From JBBIVP01 sp037439705 [NCBI: bacterium] (GTDB lineage: Bacteria; JBBIVP01), in assembly GCA_037439705.1 (NCBI GenBank), contig JBBIVP010000007.1:1-26246 (forward strand): a stretch of 26,246 bases of DNA, written 5' to 3'. The stretch's first letter is position 1; each line of letters begins with the position of its first letter. The notes beneath the pieces were generated by a model that saw only the letters and a list, made by a program, of their open reading frames with translations, did not search any database and was not told the DNA's origin. Below are positions 1-5,884 of this stretch, in pieces. The translations under genes were made by a program, and so were the position numbers.

Positions 1-665
1 ATAGCTGTATGTTACAACTGGGGGTTGGTTAACATAAAAAAAGACCATTTTATTCTGAGGGTTCAAAGACATTCGCTTTTGAGATAGCAGAGCAATTAGG
101 ATGGCGAATTCCCGACCACATAGTTGTTCCAATGGCTGGAGGTTCTCTTATAACAAAAATATGGAAGGCATTTAAAGAGTTTGAGAAATTGGGGTTTGTG
201 GAAAATGTAAGAACAAAGGTTCATGGGGCTCAGGCTTCAGGATGTGCACCAATAGTGGAAGCAGTAAAGGAAGAGCTTGAACTCTTCAGACCGGTTCAAA
301 ATCCGAAAACAATCGCTAAATCACTGGCAATAGGGAATCCCGCAGATGGTTATTATGCTACAAAATCTATAAGGGAAAGCGGAGGATGGGCTGAGGATGC
401 TACAGATGAAGAAATTATTGAAGGTATAAAACTTCTTGCAGAAACAGAAGGCATTTTTACAGAGACAGCAGGGGGGGTTGTTGTGGCAGCCACTCTCAAG
501 CTTATCAAACAGGGTATAATAAAGAGCGACGAAACACTGGTAATTTCAATTACAGGGAATGGGTTGAAAACGCAAGAGGTCCTTGCCTCAAAACTTGTGG
601 AGTTTCCGGTTATAGAACCGAAAATATCAGAATTTGATGAACTTATGGAAAACTCCAAAAAATGA
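1..665 (+). CDS. thrC: Threonine synthase, 3' part, frameshifted (5' end outside window)
   Basis: PLP enzyme that converts O-phosphohomoserine to threonine. Only the C-terminal part lies in the window. Bases 1-42 read in frame 1 give YNWGLVNIKK, and bases from about 36 read in frame 3 give RPFYSEGSKT, then AFEIAEQLGW, then VVPMAGGSLITKIW. Together these match the continuous family motif (VNxNLRPYYAEGSKT) of actinobacterial-type threonine synthases, so the gene is one coding sequence broken by a one-base loss in the A7 run at 36-42. The ATG at 132 is an internal Met, not the start. The stop overlaps the ATG of the cysteine synthase by 4 bases (ATGA), so the two are probably translationally coupled. 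Identity is secure; whether the frameshift is real is not. Confidence 0.88.
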
Positions 666-1627
666 AGCAAGTTCCTTCAGAGGACATTTCCGAGAAGCCC
701 TTTTCAAAAATTGTCAAAAAGTATTGCGGAAACACCATTCTTAAACATATAGGTAATACACCGCTCATTCCTTTAAAAAAAATTTTTAAGAAAAAAAAAC
801 TTTCTATCTATGCAAAGATGGAAGGGCAGAATCCGGGTGGTTCAGTAAAGGATAGACCCGCTCTTTACATGCTCGTTGAGGCTATCCATTCTAAGAAACT
901 TACAAAGGATAAGATAATAATTGAAGCCACATCAGGGAATACCGGGATCGCCATAGCGATGATCGCATCGGTTCTTGGCTATAGAGTTCGGCTTTATCTT
1001 CCATCAAATGCCTCAGAGGAAAGAAAAAGAATCATGAGGGTTTACAATTCCGAGGTAATTCTTACCGATCCCCTTGAAGGGACAGATGGAGCCATAAGGG
1101 CTGTGGATGAGGTGCTTAAAGAGAATCCTGAAAAATTCTTTCGTCCAGACCAGTATAATAATCCTTACAATCCTCTTTCCCATTATGAAACCACGGCTAC
1201 CGAAATAATAAGGCAGACAAAGGGTAAGATTACACATCTTGTGGCAGGTATAGGAACAAGCGGAACACTTATGGGAACAGGGAAAAGATTGAAAGCCTTT
1301 AATCCTTCTATAAAAATTATAGCGGTTGAGCCAAACTGTCCCCTTCACGGTCTTGAAGGCTTGAAACATATGGCCACATCCATAGTTCCAGGAATTTATG
1401 ACCCTTCTTTTCCCGACACAACAATAAAGGTTGATACAGAAGAAGCATTTGAGATGGTTAAAAGGCTTGCGAGAGAAGAAGGGCTGTTTGTAGGTGCTTC
1501 ATCAGGAGCTGCTATGGTTGCCACGCTCAAGGTGGCGGAAGAGATAGATAGAGGGACTATCGTTGTTATCTTTCCTGATGGAGGAGACAAGTACCTTTCA
1601 ACGAGAATGTTTTCTGACATATTTTGA
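662..1627 (+). CDS. cysM: CysM-type cysteine synthase (PLP-dependent)
   Basis: Fold-type II PLP enzyme of 321 residues. The Schiff-base lysine is K63 in NPGGSVKDRP, the substrate loop is TSGNTG at 90-95, and the phosphate-binding loop is GIGTSGT at 196-202. The region around 230-250 (LEGLKHM, then VPGIYDP) and the DGGDKYLST C-terminus resemble Mycobacterium tuberculosis CysM, which uses O-phosphoserine and the protein thiocarboxylate of CysO rather than free sulfide. From memory of that enzyme, the phosphate-binding Arg falls in its LRNM segment; here the aligned residue is Lys (K235). The next three genes (JAMM protease, CysO-like carrier, E1-like enzyme) support this assignment over an ordinary sulfide-dependent CysK. 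The ATG overlaps the thrC stop, and its own stop overlaps the TTG of the next gene. Confidence 0.85.
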   Translation: MKQVPSEDISEKPFSKIVKKYCGNTILKHIGNTPLIPLKKIFKKKKLSIYAKMEGQNPGGSVKDRPALYMLVEAIHSKKLTKDKIIIEATSGNTGIAIAMIASVLGYRVRLYLPSNASEERKRIMRVYNSEVILTDPLEGTDGAIRAVDEVLKENPEKFFRPDQYNNPYNPLSHYETTATEIIRQTKGKITHLVAGIGTSGTLMGTGKRLKAFNPSIKIIAVEPNCPLHGLEGLKHMATSIVPGIYDPSFPDTTIKVDTEEAFEMVKRLAREEGLFVGASSGAAMVATLKVAEEIDRGTIVVIFPDGGDKYLSTRMFSDIF

Positions 1628-2046
1628 AGATTTTTATAGAAAAAGAGGCTTTTGATAAAATGATAGAGCACTTGAAAAGCACTTATCCGGAAGAGGGGTG
1701 TGGATTTTTAATAGGAAAAGCTGGAAAGGTTTATTTAACATTACCAGTTTTAAACAAAGCAAAAGATGACAGAAGGAGAAACTATGAGATAGCCCCAGAA
1801 GATTTTCTGAAAGCGGAGAAATTTGCTGAGAAAAATACCCTTTCTTTACTTGGATTCTACCATTCCCATCCAGATGTGGGGTTGTATTTTTCAAAAAAGG
1901 ATGAGGAGGATGCCTGGGAGGGATATTATTATCTTGTCGTGGCGCTAAATAAAAATGGGAAATGGGAGTGCGGATGTTGGATTAAAAGAAAAAATATGGT
2001 AGAAAAAATAAAATTTGAAATAGAAGGAGGAAGAAATGACGGTTAA
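1624..2046 (+). CDS. mec: Mec-type JAMM metalloprotease (CysO-cysteine peptidase)
   Basis: Zinc-dependent JAB/MPN domain protein of 140 residues, the whole length being one domain. The N-terminal glutamate lies in YPEEGCGFLIG, and the zinc motif HSHPDVGLYFSKKD gives the HxH-x10-D spacing of JAMM peptidases. In the CysO pathway this enzyme releases cysteine from the CysO-Cys adduct; related JAMM enzymes (QbsD, HcyD) trim residues beyond the carrier's Gly-Gly. Here it may do either or both, since the neighbouring carrier has an internal Gly-Gly. The start is TTG at 1624, overlapping the upstream TGA (TTGA). The next in-frame ATG, near 1661, would remove the first strand of the domain, so TTG is preferred. 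It overlaps the next gene by 11 bases. Confidence 0.86.
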   Translation: MKIFIEKEAFDKMIEHLKSTYPEEGCGFLIGKAGKVYLTLPVLNKAKDDRRRNYEIAPEDFLKAEKFAEKNTLSLLGFYHSHPDVGLYFSKKDEEDAWEGYYYLVVALNKNGKWECGCWIKRKNMVEKIKFEIEGGRNDG

Positions 2047-2554
2047 AATAAGGATACCTACTCCATTGAGGAGTTTGTGTGAAGGTAAGGAAATTGTGGA
2101 GGTGGAAGGAAAAAATTTGATGGACGCACTGAAAAACCTTAATGCAAAATATCCTGGATTCAAAGAGAGGCTTTTTGATACAAACGAGGAGCTGAGGAGG
2201 TTTGTGAACATCTTTGTAAATGAAGAGGACATTCGTTTTTTGAACGGATTGAATACATCCCTTAAAGATGGAGATGAGGTTTCCATTGTTCCTGCAATAG
2301 CAGGAGGTAAAAAAAAGGTTTTGAGATTGTATCTCACCTATCCACATCATTTAATAAAAGAACCCATAATTTATCAACTTGGAAAGAAGTTTAAAGTCGT
2401 TCCTAACATAAGAAGTGCTACGGTGAAGGGTGAGATAGGGCTTGTTGCACTTGAACTATCAGGTTCTGAGAAGGAACTTGAGAAGGCTTTGAAGTGGCTT
2501 GAGAAACTCAGGATAAAGATAGAACCAATTGAACAGGATATAGTTGAGGGGTAG
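2036..2554 (+). CDS. cysO: CysO-like sulfur carrier fused to a C-terminal NIL domain
   Basis: A protein of 172 residues in two parts. Residues 1-91 form a MoaD/ThiS beta-grasp domain that strongly resembles mycobacterial CysO: IPTPLR near the start, RRFVNIFVNEEDIRF at 54-68, and a VPAIAGG end with the Gly-Gly at 90-91. Residues about 95-166 match the NIL domain (RLYLTYP, IRSATVKGEIG, LVALELSG), a ferredoxin-like fold known from the C-terminus of MetN, where it senses methionine, and from homocysteine-forming sulfurtransferases. A normal carrier ends at Gly-Gly, so this one would need cleavage after G91 before adenylation, or the fusion reflects an indel in the A8 run at the junction (2309-2316). 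The ATG at 2036 follows a GGAGG site. I consider both domain assignments good and the fusion unusual. Confidence 0.85.
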   Translation: MTVKIRIPTPLRSLCEGKEIVEVEGKNLMDALKNLNAKYPGFKERLFDTNEELRRFVNIFVNEEDIRFLNGLNTSLKDGDEVSIVPAIAGGKKKVLRLYLTYPHHLIKEPIIYQLGKKFKVVPNIRSATVKGEIGLVALELSGSEKELEKALKWLEKLRIKIEPIEQDIVEG

Positions 2555-2555
2555 T

Positions 2556-3284
2556 GTGGAGCTTTCTTTATCAGAAAGGGAAAGATATTCAAGGCAGATT
2601 TTGATATTTGGTGAGGAGGGCCAGAAGAAACTGAAAAATGCGAGAGTGGTAGTAGCGGGTGTAGGCGGACTCGGTTGCCCAGCCGCTTTATATCTTGCTT
2701 CCCAGGGAGTTGGTAAAATCAGGATTATTGATAAGGATGTGGTTGAGGCTTCAAATCTGAACCGACAAACCCTTCACTGGACAAGAGACATAAAGAAGCC
2801 AAAGGTTGAATCAGCATCCGAAAAGTTGAAGGAAGTAAACAGAGATGTGGAGATAGAGAAGTTTCTTGTTGAAATAAATGAGAAAAATGTAAATGAACTT
2901 CTTGAGGGTTCAGATGCAGTAATAGATGCGATGGATAATTTTCCAACAAGGTTTATACTCAACGAAGCAGCGGTCAAATTAAGGATACCATTTTTTCATG
3001 GGTCAATTTATGGGCTTGAGGGAAGGGCAATGACTGTTATTCCAGGCAAAACTGCTTGTTTGAGATGCTTTTTTTCAGAATCTCCACCAAAAGAGGTTTT
3101 TCCTGTTCTTGGCTCCACTCCCGCATTGATTGCTATGATTCAGGTTACCGAGGTTATAAAATACCTTACAGGAGTGGGAAGGCTTTTAGAGAACAGGTAT
3201 CTCATATATGACGGAGAAAGTATGACCTTCAGGGAAATAAAAATAAGAAGGAATCCAGAATGTCCGGTATGCGGAAAGATATAA
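2556..3284 (+). CDS. E1-like MoeB/ThiF family adenylyltransferase
   Basis: Activates the C-terminal glycine of the sulfur carrier by adenylation. The ATP-binding loop GVGGLGCPAALYL lies near the N-terminus, followed by SNLNRQ (NLNRQ motif), the DAMDNFPTR segment and two zinc-binding pairs, CLRC and CPVC at the C-terminus. The loop between the first zinc pair and the VLGSTP motif is short and lacks the cysteine that ThiF uses to form an acyl disulfide, so sulfur probably comes from a separate donor. There is no rhodanese domain, unlike MoeZ. The start is ambiguous: GTG at 2556 has GAGGGG 4 bases upstream and gives MELSLSERERYSRQ, whereas TTG at 2544 is also open. I prefer GTG. The 3' end overlaps the M48 peptidase gene. 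Confidence 0.82.
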   Translation: MELSLSERERYSRQILIFGEEGQKKLKNARVVVAGVGGLGCPAALYLASQGVGKIRIIDKDVVEASNLNRQTLHWTRDIKKPKVESASEKLKEVNRDVEIEKFLVEINEKNVNELLEGSDAVIDAMDNFPTRFILNEAAVKLRIPFFHGSIYGLEGRAMTVIPGKTACLRCFFSESPPKEVFPVLGSTPALIAMIQVTEVIKYLTGVGRLLENRYLIYDGESMTFREIKIRRNPECPVCGKI

Positions 3285-4114
3285 AAAAATTTGATCCATC
3301 CATTCTCAGATATTCTAAGGAAGAAAGATATTTGAGATATTTACTTTCCATCCACGGTTTAAAGAAAGCGGTTAATCTTTTCATAAAAGTTTTTTCCTCT
3401 TTTTTTGAGGGTTTTCTTCTCGGTGAGTCTGTGAAGGCTACTGAAGAGAATTATCCTCACATTTATAAAATTGCGAAAAGATCAGCCTCAATTCTTAACC
3501 TTAAAAATCCTCCGCATATTTTTATTGCCCAGGAGCCACTTTTTATAGCCTACACAATCGGAACGAAAGAAAAGCATCAAATTGTTCTTTCCTCAGGCAT
3601 TGTGGAAAACTTTGACGAGAAGGAGATATCTTTTGTGATAGGGCACGAGATAGGTCATATTATTTTTGACCATCTGATTTTTCAGTCCATAATTGCATTT
3701 TATACAATTTTTATTTCAAGATTGCCATTTTTAAAATACGCACTTTTTCCATCCTTTCTTCCACTCCTGGCATGGTCAAGAAGTGCTGAGATATCAGCGG
3801 ACCGAGTTGGACTTTTCGTATGCAGGGATATAAGAGCATCAATAAATGCCATGATAAAACTTTCAGGAGGAAAGGGAATTCTTGAGCATGTAAAGGTTGA
3901 GGAATACATGAAACAATTTGAATTTCTTAAAAAATCTCCCGGAAGATTTTTAGAGATTTTTTCAACCCATCCCTTTCTTTCAAAAAGGGGAAAGGCAATT
4001 TTTGTTTTTTATAATTCTTCTTTTTATAAAAATGTTATTAGATTTAAAAAAATTACCCCCTCTTTTAAAGAGGGGGTAGAAAGGGAGGTAGGGAGGGTTA
4101 TGAGGGTGAGGTAG
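3260..4114 (+). CDS. M48 family membrane-associated zinc metallopeptidase
   Basis: A peptidase of 284 residues. The zinc motif HEIGH is at 129-133 and the third ligand is probably E177 in RSAEISADR, the usual M48 arrangement. A hydrophobic segment at about 138-171, between the motif and the third ligand, suggests membrane association as in HtpX relatives. The substrate is unknown. The ATG at 3260 lies inside moeB (25-base overlap) with AAGGA 7 bases upstream; a second in-frame ATG is at 3269. The last 20 or so codons run through an inverted repeat (4054-4078) that works as a terminator for the opposite strand, so the C-terminal tail may be a late extension. Its place in the cysteine operon could be chance or could point to carrier processing. 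Confidence 0.8.
   Translation: MSGMRKDIKKFDPSILRYSKEERYLRYLLSIHGLKKAVNLFIKVFSSFFEGFLLGESVKATEENYPHIYKIAKRSASILNLKNPPHIFIAQEPLFIAYTIGTKEKHQIVLSSGIVENFDEKEISFVIGHEIGHIIFDHLIFQSIIAFYTIFISRLPFLKYALFPSFLPLLAWSRSAEISADRVGLFVCRDIRASINAMIKLSGGKGILEHVKVEEYMKQFEFLKKSPGRFLEIFSTHPFLSKRGKAIFVFYNSSFYKNVIRFKKITPSFKEGVEREVGRVMRVR
4054..4078 (-). terminator. Rho-independent terminator of the lysine-rich peptide unit
   Basis: Perfect 12-base inverted repeat, TACCCCCTCTTT and its complement around one central base. Read on the minus strand it is followed by A and then seven T (4052-4046), the standard intrinsic terminator layout. On the plus strand no T-run follows, so it does not terminate the cysM operon. 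It lies inside the 3' end of the M48 gene, antisense to it. Confidence 0.75.
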
Positions 4115-4150
4115 TTACTTCTTTTTCTTTGCGGCTTTCTTCTTCGCCAT
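4115..4150 (-). CDS. Tiny lysine-rich peptide 2 (11 aa)
   Basis: An 11-codon ORF reading MAKKKAAKKKK, then TAA. GGAGG lies 5 bases upstream of the ATG, a strong Shine-Dalgarno site. An in-frame ATG 12 bases further up (4162) would give MEEK in front but has no ribosome site of its own, so the 11-residue form is preferred. It resembles the upstream peptide (MAK start, Ala-Lys tail), which suggests duplication. The composition resembles the lysine/alanine tails of nucleic-acid-binding basic proteins; I do not know a family. It ends 37 bases before the terminator hairpin. Such short ORFs arise by chance, but the ribosome site, the shared sequence and the dedicated promoter argue for expression. 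Confidence 0.6.
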   Translation of the reverse strand: MAKKKAAKKKK

Positions 4151-4174
4151 TTTCTCCTCCATTATTTTTCTTTT

Positions 4175-4225
4175 TTATTTTTTCTTTTTTGTTGCTTTTT
4201 TCTTGGTTGCTCCGCACTTGGCCAT
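4175..4225 (-). CDS. Tiny lysine-rich peptide 1 (16 aa)
   Basis: A 16-codon ORF reading MAKCGATKKKATKKKK, then TAA. The full Shine-Dalgarno sequence AGGAGGT lies 6 bases upstream of the ATG, and a consensus promoter lies 34 bases beyond that start (4259-4286). Nine of 16 residues are lysine and one is cysteine. The peptide is strongly cationic, so binding to RNA, DNA or the ribosome is possible, but that is inference. It has no neighbour on the same strand except peptide 2, and its predicted transcript of about 205 bases runs from near 4252 to the terminator at 4046-4078. It could alternatively be a small RNA with incidental ORFs. I recognise no family. Confidence 0.65.
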   Translation of the reverse strand: MAKCGATKKKATKKKK

Positions 4226-4258
4226 TGCTATACCTCCTAAAATATATTTTCATTTTTA

Positions 4259-4286
4259 ATTATATATATTTTCAAACTTTTGTCAA
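4259..4286 (-). promoter_or_regulatory. Consensus sigma-70 promoter of the lysine-rich peptide unit
   Basis: Minus strand: TTGACA (4286-4281), 16 bases, TATAAT (4264-4259). Both hexamers are perfect matches. Predicted start of transcription is near 4252, giving a 27-base leader that carries AGGAGGT. This is the best promoter in the window. Confidence 0.8.
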
Positions 4287-4298
4287 GTAAAATTTTAC
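4287..4298. promoter_or_regulatory. AT-rich palindrome abutting the -35 box
   Basis: GTAAAATTTTAC is a perfect 12-base palindrome that ends exactly where the TTGACA box of the peptide promoter begins on the minus strand. It may be a regulator site or an UP-like element that strengthens the promoter. Confidence 0.4.
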
Positions 4299-4353
4299 AT
4301 TTTTAAATTGTGAAAATTACCCACCAAAAATCGGTTTTCATTTAAAATTTTAT

Positions 4354-4381
4354 TTGAAAATTTTCCTGTTTTTAATAAAAA
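4354..4381 (+). promoter_or_regulatory. Possible promoter of the GGQ protein gene
   Basis: TTGAAA (4354-4359), 16 bases, TAAAAA (4376-4381). The -10 matches only 4 of 6, but the spacing equals that of the better promoters here. The start of transcription would be near 4388, two bases before the ATG, which has no Shine-Dalgarno site, so the transcript may be leaderless. The interval 4226-4389 holds only this and the divergent peptide promoter. Confidence 0.35.
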
Positions 4382-4389
4382 TTTTATTT

Positions 4390-4773
4390 ATGAACTTCTT
4401 GAAGTTTGGAGTATCTGAAAAGAAGGAAAAAGAACTTTTTGAAAAAATGGAAAAACTTGGAGTGAAAGAAGAAGACATAATTGAAAAGTTTATTCTATCA
4501 AGTGGGAAAGGCGGACAGAAGAGGAACAAAACTTCAACCTGCGTTTATCTGAAGCACATTCCTACAGGAATAGAGGTAAAATGTGAAAAGACAAGGTTTC
4601 AGGCTCTCAACAGATTCTTTGCGAGGAGGATTCTGCTTGAAAAAATAGAGCAAAAACTTCTCGGAAAGGAAAGTTCTTCGTTTAAAGAAAGAGAAAGAAA
4701 AATTAAACAGAAAAAGAAGAGAGAAAAGAGGGCAAAGAAAAAATATTCCCAAGAGGTGATTCCTTATGGCTGA
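4390..4773 (+). CDS. Release-factor-like GGQ protein (probable ribosome rescue peptidyl-tRNA hydrolase)
   Basis: A 127-residue protein consisting of only the catalytic domain of class I release factors. The GGQ motif is at 41-43 in SSGKGGQKRNKTST, followed by CVYLKHIPTGIEVKCEKTR and QALNRFFARR, typical of the family. The C-terminal 40 residues are very basic (KQKKKREKRAKKK), like the tail that ArfB and C12orf65-type proteins place in the empty mRNA channel of stalled ribosomes. Codon-recognition domains are absent, so it should free peptides from stalled ribosomes without reading a stop codon. The ATG at 4390 is preferred over a TTG at 4354, because the extra 12 residues are hydrophobic, unlike the family, and overlap a likely promoter. 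The end overlaps aroB by 8 bases. Confidence 0.82.
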   Translation: MNFLKFGVSEKKEKELFEKMEKLGVKEEDIIEKFILSSGKGGQKRNKTSTCVYLKHIPTGIEVKCEKTRFQALNRFFARRILLEKIEQKLLGKESSSFKERERKIKQKKKREKRAKKKYSQEVIPYG

Positions 4774-5884
4774 ATTTTTTGATTCTTTGAAAGTAGAGCT
4801 CAAAGAAAGGATCTACGAGATAATTGTTGGAAAAAAAATTCTTGAGGAAGCAGGTGGTTTTATAAAAAAATGCACAAAGGGAAATTCGGCATTCGTAATC
4901 ACATCAAAAACTGTCAAAAACCTTTATGGAAAAAAACTTTTAGATTTTCTTAAAAAAGATGGATTTGATACCGAAATTTTTTCGGTTGAGGATGGAGAAG
5001 GCGGTAAGGATATAAGTTATTACATTTCCATATTAAAATCCCTTTCAAAATTTGATGAGCCCATTGAAAGGGTTGTATTTATTGTGAATCTTGGAGGGGG
5101 CGTTGTTGGAGATATTGGAGGATTTGTTGCTGGAACCTACCGGAGGGGAATTCCATATGTTCAGATTCCAACCACCCTTCTTGCAATGGTTGACAGCGCA
5201 ATCGGCGGAAAGGGTGGAATTGATTTCTTAAGCGGAATGAAGAAAATAAAAAACAAAATCGGTGTAATCTACCAGCCTTCCCTTGTACTTTGTGACCTTG
5301 ATCTTCTTAAAACCCTTCCGAAAAGGGAGATGCTGAATGGGCTCAGCGAGGTGATAAAACATGGCGCTATAAGGTCTACCGAACTTTTTTCAATTATTGA
5401 AAAAAATTTTGAAAAAATTTTGAATCATGAAATGGATGTTCTTTCAAAGGTGGTTTCCCTTTCTATAAGAATAAAGGCTCAAATAGTATCAGGGGATGAG
5501 AGGGAAGCTCTGGGAGTGAGGACGCTTCTCAATTACGGACATACAATAGGACATGCTGTGGAGTCCGCTTCAAACATGAGATATCTTCACGGAGAAGCAG
5601 TGGCAATTGGAATGGTCTGTGCAAATGATATAGCGACCAAAATGGGCTGGATGGAGGTATCTGATGCAGAAAGGATAGAGGGACTTCTTAAAGAAGTTGG
5701 TTTACCCACTTACATAAGGGGCGTTAGTGCAGATTCAATAATGAGGCTTTTGAGACATGACAAGAAGTTTATGGGAAGACCGAGGATGGTTTTTGTAAGA
5801 AAACTTGGGGAGGCAGAGGTAGTGGATGGGGTACCCCTTGAGTTGATAGAGGATGTGATAAGAAAAAGGATAAAATCTAAATGA
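4766..5884 (+). CDS. aroB: 3-dehydroquinate synthase
   Basis: Second step of the shikimate pathway: converts DAHP to 3-dehydroquinate, using NAD and a divalent metal in the cytoplasm. Length 372 residues, normal for the family. The NAD-binding GGGVVGD motif is at 110-116, followed by GTYRRGIPYVQIPTTLLAMVD. Metal and active-site residues are visible in LSEVIKHG (E195, K198, H199), NYGHTIGHAVE (H259, H263) and LHGEAVAIGM (H275). The ATG lies 8 bases inside the upstream GGQ gene, and the stop overlaps the next gene by ATGA, so the three genes are probably one transcript. Confidence 0.95.
   Translation: MAEFFDSLKVELKERIYEIIVGKKILEEAGGFIKKCTKGNSAFVITSKTVKNLYGKKLLDFLKKDGFDTEIFSVEDGEGGKDISYYISILKSLSKFDEPIERVVFIVNLGGGVVGDIGGFVAGTYRRGIPYVQIPTTLLAMVDSAIGGKGGIDFLSGMKKIKNKIGVIYQPSLVLCDLDLLKTLPKREMLNGLSEVIKHGAIRSTELFSIIEKNFEKILNHEMDVLSKVVSLSIRIKAQIVSGDEREALGVRTLLNYGHTIGHAVESASNMRYLHGEAVAIGMVCANDIATKMGWMEVSDAERIEGLLKEVGLPTYIRGVSADSIMRLLRHDKKFMGRPRMVFVRKLGEAEVVDGVPLELIEDVIRKRIKSK

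Noticed and set aside
132-665. Separate gene starting at ATG 132
   Set aside because: The frame is open upstream to base 33 and encodes the conserved threonine synthase motif, so ATG 132 is an internal Met.
4054-4078. Inverted repeat as terminator of the cysM-M48 operon
   Set aside because: No T-run follows on the plus strand and the repeat lies before the M48 stop codon; it fits only the minus-strand unit.
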